Shown: positions 1 through 5,695 of the stretch, piece by piece
How the letters are laid out: every line of letters starts with the position of its first letter
How positions within the stretch are numbered: the stretch's first letter is position 1
Origin: Oscillospiraceae bacterium
GTDB taxonomy: Bacteria; Bacillota; Clostridia; Oscillospirales; Oscillospiraceae
Reading direction: 5' to 3'
DNA length: 7,643 bases
Assembly (NCBI GenBank): GCA_009776905.1
Contig: WRMX01000073.1
Coordinates: 7,312-14,954 of the forward strand
Notes under the pieces: generated by a model
Databases searched by the model: none
The model's input: only the letters and a program-made list of their open reading frames with translations
Told to the model about the DNA's origin: nothing
Translations under genes and position numbers: made by a program

Positions 1-974
1 AGAAACTCCCCGGGGTATGGATCAAAGTCCTCCGGCGTGACCAACACCATGTTGCTGGTCTTATATTGAGATGAAATCTTCGAGCGTTCATATACAAAAC
101 GATATATGTCCTCGCGTATGCGTTTCCATTGCGGGTGTTTTTTCGGCACGGGCAAATGCTTAATCGACAGCGTGTTGTCGAGGAAGAACGTAAACCCATA
201 CATCCTACTGTTGATGAGGTAATCGATGTCCTCGCCCCTTGTGATGTGGGGGTCGAAAGGAACGCTCTGGAACAAGTCGCGGTGCAATATCATTGCCCCG
301 CCAAAAGCGAACGGCGTGCGCTTGATCCTCGGCGGGCAGCCAATGATCTCGTCAAATGCCTTGGCCTTGAACCCAAATCTGTCCCAATATGTCATCCATG
401 ACTCCGGCTTGACATCGTCATAGTATTGGTCATATTTATTGATATAATACCCGGCCATGCCATAGACGACATCGCCGTAAATACGCTTGCCCAGGAACTC
501 GACCGAGCGCTCGACCCAATCGGCCTTTTCGAACACCTCATCATCGTCGATTAAAATCGCCGCGTCGGCTGCGAGTATGTCGGCGCATAAGAGGCACATA
601 TTCCTCACGTTCGCATAACCCATCATCGTCAGCAGCGACGCCGTCCTTTGCTGGGTGTCGGTCTCATAAACAATTTCAGAAACGCGCGCCAAGTCCCCGA
701 TGGTGAATATATACGTTTCAGCTTTTAAATCCGCTTTTTGGACGATCTCAACAACACGCTTCTCCGCATCGTCAGCGATGTCCGGAGTCGTCGGGCAGAT
801 CAGCAGCACAAGCTTAAAGTCCTTGTACTCCAGCTGTTTCATGCTTTCAAGCGTCCTTTGGAGCGTTCCTTCCTCATCAAGCGGTGTCGGGTGGTCGTAA
901 ATAGCGTCTCCCTCGCGCCATTCTTCGTCCAATTTGCGTGACCAATATGTCGGTATCAATACTACCTTTCGCAT
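1..974 (-). CDS. GT2-like (GT-A fold) glycosyltransferase, 3' end missing
   Basis: This is an open reading frame from an ATG at 974 that runs off the left edge, giving 324 complete codons without a stop. An AAGGAG Shine-Dalgarno (984-989) overlaps the stop codon of the preceding gene and sits 9 nt from the ATG, which fixes the start. The N-terminus MRKVVLIPTYW is the beta-strand opening typical of GT2 enzymes. Residues 142-146 read IDDDE, the expected metal/nucleotide-sugar-binding Asp cluster. GGA follows at about 225-227, then RGEDID at 246-251 and KHLP from 272, the usual positions for catalytic acid and late His motifs in GT-A enzymes. No membrane segment is visible, so it is probably cytosolic or peripheral. 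It is the third gene of a leftward operon of glycosyltransferases, which suggests it adds a sugar to a surface glycan or glycoprotein. Donor and acceptor cannot be read from the sequence. The family call is firm and the substrate unknown. Confidence 0.85.
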   Translation of the reverse strand, partial: MRKVVLIPTYWSRKLDEEWREGDAIYDHPTPLDEEGTLQRTLESMKQLEYKDFKLVLLICPTTPDIADDAEKRVVEIVQKADLKAETYIFTIGDLARVSEIVYETDTQQRTASLLTMMGYANVRNMCLLCADILAADAAILIDDDEVFEKADWVERSVEFLGKRIYGDVVYGMAGYYINKYDQYYDDVKPESWMTYWDRFGFKAKAFDEIIGCPPRIKRTPFAFGGAMILHRDLFQSVPFDPHITRGEDIDYLINSRMYGFTFFLDNTLSIKHLPVPKKHPQWKRIREDIYRFVYERSKISSQYKTSNMVLVTPEDFDPYPGEF

Positions 975-987
975 ATCATCCGTCTCC

Positions 988-2175
988 TTATGAATTAAAA
1001 ATATCAATAAGAGTATCCATCAATGAATCTTGCGCGTATTTGTTGAAAGCATACTTAGCCGCGGCCGCCATGCGTTCGCGTCTGTCCTTTCGATATAGCT
1101 CCCTTTGAATCGCGGCCGAGAGCCCCATCGCATCATCAACATCGACAAGAGCGCCGACCTCGTCATTGACGATATCGGGCAGCCCTCCTTGGTTTGTCGC
1201 CACCACAGTGCTGCCGCAAGCAAGCGCTTCGACGGCGACAAGGCCGAACGGCTCGCGGCGCGACGGAACAATGCAAACATCCGCCGTGCTGTATAGCGAC
1301 CGGAGCTGCGAAATATCCAAGCTGCCCAGGAAGTGCACATCCTTGAGCATCAGATCCTCCGCCTGTTTTCTCAACTGCTCCGCAAGCTCGCCATCGCCCG
1401 CAACGATCGTAACGATTTCGTCCGGACGCTCGCCTTCGTAGATCCGCGCAGCATCCAATAACACATCCACGCCTTTGAAGTATGCAAGTTTGCCCGCAAA
1501 CATGACAAGCCGCTTTTTTAATGTAATGTCGAATGTCGCCAACACTTGCTTGGCCGTAATTACATCGGGAAAAAACCTTTCCGGATCATACCCATTTCGC
1601 ATAAATACCGTCCTGTCCGCGCAAGCCGGGAAAAGCTCCTTGACAAGCTCGTCGTTGTCATTGGAAATGGTGATGATCCGCTTTGCGCCGAAAGCGGCTT
1701 CGTCCGCGTATTTTCGGAAACGTGATGTTTTTTGGTATCCCATGAGGTCTGTCCCATGCGCGGTCACGACATATGGGATGCCGCTTTTTGCCGCGAGCCA
1801 ACTCAACAACCAGATATGCTGCGCGTGGATGATATCGGGCTTAAACTCGTCGATTGCCTTTTTTATAGCCTTTTCAAAAGCGGAAAGATATGCATCGAGC
1901 TGCTCGTCATCGAGATCAAAAAAAGTCATAGTGCTGCGTGGATGCGTTGTGAAGCAAGGAAAATTAAATGGGAGCGAGTTCTTCAACGGTTGTTCATACG
2001 TGAAAAACACAGGATATGCGCCGGCGCCCGGTGGCGTTCCGAACTGCATCGTGTTCTCGGGAAAAACAATGCAGACTTCATGCCCCTTTTTCATCAAATG
2101 CACCGCAATGTTGCGCGTATATGTTCCGCTGCCGGAGCCGGCAATCGGGAAATGGTTTATCATCAGTACTCTCAT
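988..2175 (-). CDS. GT4-type (GT-B fold) glycosyltransferase
   Basis: This is a complete 395-aa protein. It opens with MRVLMINHFP followed by a Gly-rich loop (GSGSGTY, 13-19), as in GT4 retaining glycosyltransferases. The N-terminal Rossmann domain carries HGTD at 140-143. The C-terminal domain begins near residue 222 with LVMFAGKL and KGVD (224-237), the family's nucleotide-sugar domain start. The hallmark EX7E motif is E308-PFGLVAV-E316, followed by GG at 330-331 for diphosphate binding. There is no signal peptide or membrane helix, so it is predicted to act at the inner face of the membrane on a lipid-linked or protein acceptor. Its ATG overlaps the TGA of the upstream gene by four bases (ATGA), and its AAAGGAGTGA ribosome site (2182-2191) lies inside that gene, so translational coupling is likely. 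The gap to the next gene is 13 bp. Length is normal for the family. Substrate is not determinable. Confidence 0.9.
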   Translation of the reverse strand: MRVLMINHFPIAGSGSGTYTRNIAVHLMKKGHEVCIVFPENTMQFGTPPGAGAYPVFFTYEQPLKNSLPFNFPCFTTHPRSTMTFFDLDDEQLDAYLSAFEKAIKKAIDEFKPDIIHAQHIWLLSWLAAKSGIPYVVTAHGTDLMGYQKTSRFRKYADEAAFGAKRIITISNDNDELVKELFPACADRTVFMRNGYDPERFFPDVITAKQVLATFDITLKKRLVMFAGKLAYFKGVDVLLDAARIYEGERPDEIVTIVAGDGELAEQLRKQAEDLMLKDVHFLGSLDISQLRSLYSTADVCIVPSRREPFGLVAVEALACGSTVVATNQGGLPDIVNDEVGALVDVDDAMGLSAAIQRELYRKDRRERMAAAAKYAFNKYAQDSLMDTLIDIFNS

Positions 2176-3329
2176 GTCAGTTCACTCCTTTCGATGAATT
2201 CCTCCCATGCTCTCAAAACATTCTCATATTCGCTAACATATCTGCTCAAGCTGTCCCAGCTAGTGTCGAAATTGTCGATTATGCTGTTGAATTTAGGATT
2301 TGAGGTATAAGCAGACAGCGCGTCAAGCCCGCGAATGAGCCGCTCGCGCTGAAAACTCCTGACTTCCTTCAAATCCTCACCCTTGACATGGTTCATAAAG
2401 GGATTCCTGCCGACCCATCCCGTGCATGCGTAATAAAAACGATCCTGTGCCGATAAGTCATTGCGGAGGTCAGGTTCTGCGGGGAAGTTTTTATAAGTAT
2501 CGTGCAAGGGGTTTAAGCCGATATCAATGCATTGCGTCGCGTTCTTCGCGATGCTGAGCCCTAGAACGGTGTCTTCGCCTCGGTTTAAATATAGTTCGTC
2601 TCCAACGATATAATATGACGAAAAAAACGGAGGCAGTTTTGAAAATGCTGACAATGTGATGGCGGTATTCCCCCCAAGGATTTTTGTGCAAGGCGTCGGA
2701 ACGCGCTTTTCGGGCTGGACTGCCAAGCATCTGTGGGCCTCGCTGCTCTGCCAGTAATCCAGCATTTCTATCTTTTGCACGCCATGAAGCAGATCATCCA
2801 TGCCGTCGAACGACGCCGGCGGCAGAATATTATACCCGCTATATTCGCCTGTCGTGATCAGCGCCCCTGCTTTGATGCTATCGAGATGCGCGCCAAAGAA
2901 ATCGACATCCTCGGTTACAGACCCAACCGGCGTCTTTTTCAACACGGAGGGGTAAACATCGTTATCGACGAAAAACAGCACGTCGACGCCCCTGAGTATC
3001 GCCTCAATGGTGACGGCCGTGCGTTTAAACCCATAAGGAACCAAGCCCCTTGCCGTGTCCACCGGGCAATCGAGCAACGTATGTTTGGCATCAGCGGATA
3101 TGCCACGGCTGCGGAATTGCTCAATGCAATACTCCGGGTTTTTAATGTCGATGGCATAAAACCGCGCTTTTTTGCTTATTGCTGCCGCAGCGCGCGGGTT
3201 TAACTCCTGTGTATACGCAACTATGACACAGTCGAGCTCATGACCGTATTTTTCCGCGTTTTCAACAAACCGCATAATGTCGTCATCAGTATTGATATTC
3301 TTGATAATCATCCCTAAGGCTATCTTCAA
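2172..3329 (-). CDS. Putative GT-A-type glycosyltransferase, first gene of the operon
   Basis: This 385-aa protein is not a close match to any family I can name, but it carries GT-A landmarks. It opens with MKIALGMIIKN. A hydrophobic strand then leads into a DXD-like motif, FFVDNDVYPS (119-128, DND at 122-124). LGGN follows at 218-221, RGED at 250-253 and PLHD at 274-277. The same order of motifs occurs in the glycosyltransferase at 1-974, so the two are probably distant relatives. The last 60 residues are charged and helical, with no membrane segment. The start is TTG at 3327-3329: an AAAGGGGTGA ribosome site (3334-3343) is correctly spaced from it, and the nearby ATG just upstream runs into a stop after two codons. 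An internal ATG at residue 7 would cut the first strand. It is first of three co-directional glycosyltransferase genes and overlaps the second by ATGA. Function is inferred from motifs and context only. Confidence 0.75.
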   Translation of the reverse strand: MKIALGMIIKNINTDDDIMRFVENAEKYGHELDCVIVAYTQELNPRAAAAISKKARFYAIDIKNPEYCIEQFRSRGISADAKHTLLDCPVDTARGLVPYGFKRTAVTIEAILRGVDVLFFVDNDVYPSVLKKTPVGSVTEDVDFFGAHLDSIKAGALITTGEYSGYNILPPASFDGMDDLLHGVQKIEMLDYWQSSEAHRCLAVQPEKRVPTPCTKILGGNTAITLSAFSKLPPFFSSYYIVGDELYLNRGEDTVLGLSIAKNATQCIDIGLNPLHDTYKNFPAEPDLRNDLSAQDRFYYACTGWVGRNPFMNHVKGEDLKEVRSFQRERLIRGLDALSAYTSNPKFNSIIDNFDTSWDSLSRYVSEYENVLRAWEEFIERSELT

Positions 3330-3333
3330 TACA

Positions 3334-3343
3334 TCACCCCTTT
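3334..3343 (-). promoter_or_regulatory. Ribosome binding site that decides a TTG start
   Basis: Read on the minus strand this is AAAGGGGTGA, a near-consensus Shine-Dalgarno. Its AGGGG core ends seven bases before TTG at 3329-3327. The only upstream ATG in the neighbourhood is followed by TAT TGA and so cannot start the gene. TTG is therefore the preferred start of the 385-aa glycosyltransferase. Confidence 0.7.
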
Positions 3344-3461
3344 CGTCTCAGCATAGCGTGTATATCTACTTGTATCATATTTCAACGCGAAAGTGAAGAA
3401 TTATTTATTGAAACATGGATATATTTGATGAAAATTTAACATTTATGTGTTAAGTCTCCCC

Positions 3462-3490
3462 TTGCGCCATTAAATAAAAAGTGCTAAAGT
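3462..3490 (+). promoter_or_regulatory. Weak candidate promoter for pduL
   Basis: TTGCGC (3462-3467) and TAAAGT (3485-3490) are separated by 17 bases and could be a sigma-A promoter with only moderate matches (3/6 and 4/6). Transcription would begin near 3497, just before the hairpin at 3500-3538. The whole interval 3330-3499 is AT-rich and must also hold the leftward promoter of the glycosyltransferase operon. For that one I see only partial candidates, for example a minus-strand TTGAAA near 3380-3385 with TATACA 15 bases on, which is too close for confidence. Confidence 0.3.
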
Positions 3491-3499
3491 GTGCAAAGA

Positions 3500-3538
3500 G
3501 GCACAAATGAGGCTCAATATCCGCTATCATTTTGTGCC
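3500..3538 (+). promoter_or_regulatory. Imperfect hairpin in the pduL leader
   Basis: GGCACAAATGA (3500-3510) pairs with TCATTTTGTGCC (3527-3538), giving an 11-bp stem with one bulged T and a loop of about 16 bases. A smaller competing hairpin, GTGC (3491-3494) with GCAC (3501-3504), overlaps its left arm. The structure ends 11 bases before the AAAGGA ribosome site of pduL. It lacks a T-run, so it is not an obvious terminator. It may be a leader structure or a protein-binding palindrome, and no known riboswitch class is recognised. Confidence 0.45.
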
Positions 3539-3561
3539 GGAGAGCGACGAAAGGAATGGTC

Positions 3562-4143
3562 ATGATAATGGCAGATATGATGGTAGAAATCGAAGGTTCA
3601 GGCAAACATTGCCACGTAACGCGCGAAACACTTGACATTTTGTATGGAGAGGGGTTTGAACTGGAAATAAAGAAGATGCTGACACAGCCGGGGCAGTTTG
3701 TGTCGCCGCAAAAGCTCACGCTGCACGGACCGCGTGGCACGGCAGACCTGTCCATAGTCGGCCCTTGCAGAAAGGTCAACCAAATTGAGCTGTCTTTCAC
3801 CGATGCGCGCGCGCTTGGATTCGATCCCCCCATTCGCGACAGCGGCGATGTCGCGGGGAGCTCTCCATGTACCATCGTCGGGCCGAAAGGCTCTGTCGAG
3901 CTTGAGGAAGGCGTCATCATCGTCAAGCGTCATGTGCATGTTTCTCCTGCTGACGCTGAGAAGTTTGGCGTCAAGGACAAGCAAATCGTGAAATTAAAGA
4001 CCGATGGGGTTCGCGCGCTGGTTTTTGACGAGGTTGTCGTGCGTTCAGGGCCGGATCACGCTACTTACGCGCATCTTGATTATGACGAAATCAACGCCGG
4101 AGCGATTTTCGGAAATCAACCTATGGGCGAAATCATCAAGTAG
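3562..4143 (+). CDS. pduL: PduL-type phosphate acyltransferase (phosphotransacylase)
   Basis: This 193-aa protein belongs to the PduL family, which interconverts acyl-CoA plus phosphate with acyl-phosphate plus CoA (propanoyl or acetyl). It is unrelated in sequence to classical Pta. Family landmarks in order: the first His pair GKHCHVT (H16, H18), QPGQF (42-46), GPRG (56-59), SIVGPCRKVNQIELS (64-78), the TDARALG stretch and SGDVAGS (94-100), VGPKG (106-110), the second His motif KRHVHVSPADA (H124, H126), and AHLDYDEINAG near the C-terminus (H171). The His residues are the expected zinc ligands. The ATG at 3562 is chosen because AAAGGA (3550-3555) is six bases upstream. A longer TTG reading from 3532 would begin inside the leader hairpin. 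The N-terminus is short and lacks the amphipathic encapsulation peptide of microcompartment PduL. No shell genes are nearby, so a soluble, acetate-forming housekeeping role is the likelier one. It appears to be monocistronic. Confidence 0.92.
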   Translation: MIMADMMVEIEGSGKHCHVTRETLDILYGEGFELEIKKMLTQPGQFVSPQKLTLHGPRGTADLSIVGPCRKVNQIELSFTDARALGFDPPIRDSGDVAGSSPCTIVGPKGSVELEEGVIIVKRHVHVSPADAEKFGVKDKQIVKLKTDGVRALVFDEVVVRSGPDHATYAHLDYDEINAGAIFGNQPMGEIIK

Positions 4144-4173
4144 GCGTTACAGCTAGATGCCTTATGATAATCA

Positions 4174-4202
4174 AACGGGGATACGCTTCCGCGTTCCCCG
4201 TT
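4174..4202. terminator. Bidirectional hairpin between convergent pduL and secG
   Basis: AACGGGGATACGC (4174-4186) pairs with GCGTTCCCCGTT (4191-4202) across a TTCC loop. The stem is 12 bp with a single bulged T. It lies 31 bases after the pduL stop and is followed by TTATTG in the plus direction. In the minus direction, downstream of secG, it is followed by TGATTATC. T-runs are weak on both sides, but position between two convergent genes and stem strength make a shared terminator the best explanation. Confidence 0.65.
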
Positions 4203-4233
4203 ATTGATGCGCGATCGATGATGCGCTCATTGT

Positions 4234-4257
4234 CCGGCTGTGCAAGGCCGGCTTTTG
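4234..4257 (+). terminator. Small hairpin with short T-run near the end of secG
   Basis: CCGGC (4234-4238) and GCCGG (4247-4251) form a 5-bp stem with an 8-base loop, followed by CTTTTG. It resembles a weak plus-strand terminator just before the 3' end of secG and could back up the hairpin at 4174-4202. The short stem makes this tentative. Confidence 0.3.
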
Positions 4258-4260
4258 CGA

Positions 4261-4488
4261 CTATATCAGATTAAGAACAATCGTGAGTATCAAGAATATG
4301 CCGGCAAACCACTTTGTGGCGCGGGCGAGGCGGGCATCGAGCGTTTTTGATTTATTCTTTGACAGGAACGTGTCAGAGCTGCCGCTGAGCGCGCCGGACA
4401 GGCCGGATGTTTTCCCGGATTGCAGCACGACAATGGCGATTATCGCAACACAGATGACCAGATGGACAATGATGATGGTGGTTTTCAT
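4261..4488 (-). CDS. secG: Protein translocase subunit SecG
   Basis: This 75-aa membrane protein is the small accessory subunit of the SecYEG channel, which assists SecA-driven export across the cytoplasmic membrane. It has the expected hairpin topology: a first helix at about 3-21 (TTIIIVHLVICVAIIAIVV), the conserved polar, Gly/Ser-rich loop LQSGKTSGLSGALSG, and a second helix at about 55-74 ending LTIVLNLI. The loop and length closely match Bacillus-type SecG as I know it. The ATG at 4488 is preceded by AAAGGA nine bases away. A longer in-frame reading back to 4599 would place a hydrophilic, Cys-rich extension before the first helix and overlap the predicted promoter, so it is rejected. In many Firmicutes secG is followed by rnr and smpB, but here it stands alone between convergent pduL and divergent tatD. 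Confidence 0.93.
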   Translation of the reverse strand: MKTTIIIVHLVICVAIIAIVVLQSGKTSGLSGALSGSSDTFLSKNKSKTLDARLARATKWFAGIFLILTIVLNLI

Positions 4489-4556
4489 AAATTTCAATCC
4501 TTTCGGGTGTATACGTTTCATATTGCCGATGTCTCGACATTTGTTCACGAGATAGC

Positions 4557-4585
4557 ATACTACCATATGCTCCGCCAATATGCAA
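4557..4585 (-). promoter_or_regulatory. Predicted secG promoter (extended -10)
   Basis: On the minus strand, TTGCAT (4585-4580) and TAGTAT (4562-4557) are separated by exactly 17 bases. A TGG just before the -10 supplies an extended TGn element. Transcription would start near 4550, giving a leader of about 60 nt before the secG ATG at 4488. The element lies in the only upstream intergenic region and fits a sigma-A-type promoter well. Confidence 0.55.
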
Positions 4586-4592
4586 GCATTTT

Positions 4593-4621
4593 TTGACAAT
4601 ATTTAAACAGATCTCAATACG
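4593..4621 (+). promoter_or_regulatory. Candidate tatD promoter, good -35 and poor -10
   Basis: A perfect TTGACA lies at 4593-4598. At 17-base spacing the -10 would be AATACG (4616-4621), only a 3/6 match. If used, transcription starts near 4628 and the tatD leader begins with the hairpin at 4628-4664. The -35 overlaps the region just upstream of the divergent secG promoter. Confidence 0.35.
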
Positions 4622-4627
4622 GAGGCA

Positions 4628-4664
4628 ATAATTCACGCCCGGTGAGCGCAAGGGCGTGAATTGT
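4628..4664 (+). promoter_or_regulatory. Strong inverted repeat in the tatD leader
   Basis: AATTCACGCCC (4630-4640) and GGGCGTGAATT (4652-4662) form a perfect 11-bp stem with an 11-base loop. The stem extends by a T-G wobble and an A-T pair to 13 bp. No T-run follows, and the tatD ribosome site GGAGG (4672-4676) begins eight bases beyond it. It could be an operator palindrome, an mRNA-stabilising 5' hairpin or an attenuator-like leader, and the sequence does not discriminate. Confidence 0.6.
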
Positions 4665-4681
4665 AGCAGATGGAGGAAAGT

Positions 4682-5443
4682 ATGTATTTTGACACGCATG
4701 CCCATTATGACGATGAACGCTTTAACGAAGACCGTGATGAACTGTTGCAAACTATGGCCGCCGCAGGGATCTCCCTGATCCTTAACGCCGCAAGCAGCCT
4801 CGAATCATCAAAAATCGCCCTTAGCCTCGCCGACAAATATCCGTTTATCTACGCATCGGTCGGAGTTCATCCCCATGATGCAAAAGACATGACAGACAAC
4901 ACGGCCGCAGAGCTGGAAAAACTCCTGCTGCACGAAAAAGCGAAGGCCGTCGGAGAAATCGGCCTGGATTATCATTACGACCATTCCCCGCGCGACATCC
5001 AAAGAGCGCGATTCAGGGAACAATTGGAACTAGCCCGGCACGCTAAAAAGCCCGTCATCATACATGAACGCGAAGCGCTGCCCGATATGCTTGATATTAT
5101 AAAGGATTTCACTGACTTGAACGGTGTGGTGCACTGCTTCTCCGGAAGTTGGGAGACGGCGAAAATCATTCTGAAGATGGGATGGAATCTGTCTTTCACA
5201 GGTGTCGTTACGTACAAAAACGCGAGAAAATCCCGCGAAGTTGTCGAAAACATCCCCTCAGATCGCTACATGCTGGAGACTGATTGCCCCTATCTCTCCC
5301 CTGAACCTGTGCGCGGCAGGCGCAACAGCTCGTTGAATTTGCCGCACATCGCAGAGTTTGTCGCTATGGTGCGCGGTGTTTCCGTTGAAGAGGTTGCAGC
5401 AACGTCGATGGAAAACGGAAAGAAATTTTTTGGAATCATTTGA
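4682..5443 (+). CDS. tatD: TatD-family metal-dependent hydrolase (DNase)
   Basis: This 253-aa TIM-barrel amidohydrolase-superfamily protein is of the TatD type. Characterised members are metal-dependent DNases with 3'-5' exonuclease activity, and despite the name they are not needed for Tat export. The visible metal-site residues match the family: the DTHAH box near the N-terminus (H6, H8), VGEIGLDY (E92), IIHERE (H128), VVHCFSG (H151) and ETDCPYL (D201). GVHPH (61-65) is also typical. The ATG at 4682 has GGAGG (4672-4676) five bases upstream. An alternative ATG at 4670 overlaps that ribosome site and is rejected. Length is typical. Firmicute tatD often sits with metG, rsmI, rnmV or ksgA. Here it is alone, divergent from secG and followed by a palindrome and a repeat element. 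It is expected to be cytosolic. Confidence 0.93.
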   Translation: MYFDTHAHYDDERFNEDRDELLQTMAAAGISLILNAASSLESSKIALSLADKYPFIYASVGVHPHDAKDMTDNTAAELEKLLLHEKAKAVGEIGLDYHYDHSPRDIQRARFREQLELARHAKKPVIIHEREALPDMLDIIKDFTDLNGVVHCFSGSWETAKIILKMGWNLSFTGVVTYKNARKSREVVENIPSDRYMLETDCPYLSPEPVRGRRNSSLNLPHIAEFVAMVRGVSVEEVAATSMENGKKFFGII

Positions 5444-5465
5444 TAGATGCTATTGATAATCGAGA

Positions 5466-5485
5466 GGGGGTGGATATCCACCCCC
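5466..5485. terminator. Perfect 20-bp palindrome after tatD
   Basis: GGGGGTGGAT (5466-5475) is followed directly by its exact complement ATCCACCCCC (5476-5485), 22 bases after the tatD stop. As RNA it would fold into a GC-rich hairpin with a minimal loop. A mixed AT stretch (CTATATTATG) follows instead of a T-run, and the strand-symmetric form would serve both tatD and the oncoming protease gene. A terminator or transcript-end stabiliser is the best guess. Confidence 0.55.
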
Positions 5486-5504
5486 CCTATATTATGTTGT
5501 GTGT

Positions 5505-5636
5505 CCTCGAAAACTCAAAAGCCTTACAATACCTGTCATATCTGAGCGAAGCGAAGAATCTTTACCTCCGTTTTTCCGTAAGTGCTCAGACAAGATCCAT
5601 CGCTATCGCTCAGGATGACACCGGGAGTTTTCGAGG
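5505..5636. repeat. Nested inverted-repeat element, MITE or REP-like
   Basis: This is a 132-bp non-coding element between the ends of tatD and the protease gene. Its outer arms are a perfect 12-bp inverted repeat, CCTCGAAAACTC (5505-5516) and GAGTTTTCGAGG (5625-5636). Nested inside are long imperfect arms of 29 bp, 5534-5562 and 5592-5620, which pair at about 24 or 25 positions with single-base indels. The left arm contains GAGCGAAGCGAAG and the right arm GATGACA at its outer end. A shorter alternative stem pairs TCTGAGC (5541-5547) with GCTCAGA (5584-5590). From memory, GTCAT-CTGAGCGAAGCGAAG-type arms recur in intergenic DNA of many bacterial genomes, and I could not verify that here. No clear target-site duplication flanks it. 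The remaining bases to the protease stop (5637-5695) hold only a weak GCTAA/TTAGC hairpin. Confidence 0.75.
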
Positions 5637-5695
5637 TCATTCTATGCTAACACATTGCATTAGCGCCATGGGGAGTCCCGCTATCCCAACGGCAT

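Noticed and set aside
1475..2197. Plus-strand open frame of 240 codons
   Set aside because: It is entirely antisense to the GT4 gene, whose catalytic motifs are intact, and its own translation shows no recognisable domain.
3500..3538. Known riboswitch or T-box ahead of pduL
   Set aside because: The structure is a single short hairpin with competing folds, and no conserved core of a riboswitch class or T-box could be recognised.
3532..3561. Ten-codon upstream extension of pduL from a TTG
   Set aside because: It starts inside the leader hairpin without a ribosome site, whereas ATG 3562 has AAAGGA six bases upstream.
4489..4599. N-terminal extension of secG to 112 aa
   Set aside because: It would add a hydrophilic segment before the first helix and run back over the predicted promoter. 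The ATG at 4488 has its own ribosome site and gives the normal SecG length.
4641..4662. Short leader peptide after GGAGG at 4621
   Set aside because: The only in-range start is a GTG at 4642 giving five codons, lying in the loop and stem of the hairpin. There is no support for translation.
4670..4681. tatD start at ATG 4670
   Set aside because: This ATG overlaps the GGAGG ribosome site that serves the ATG at 4682.
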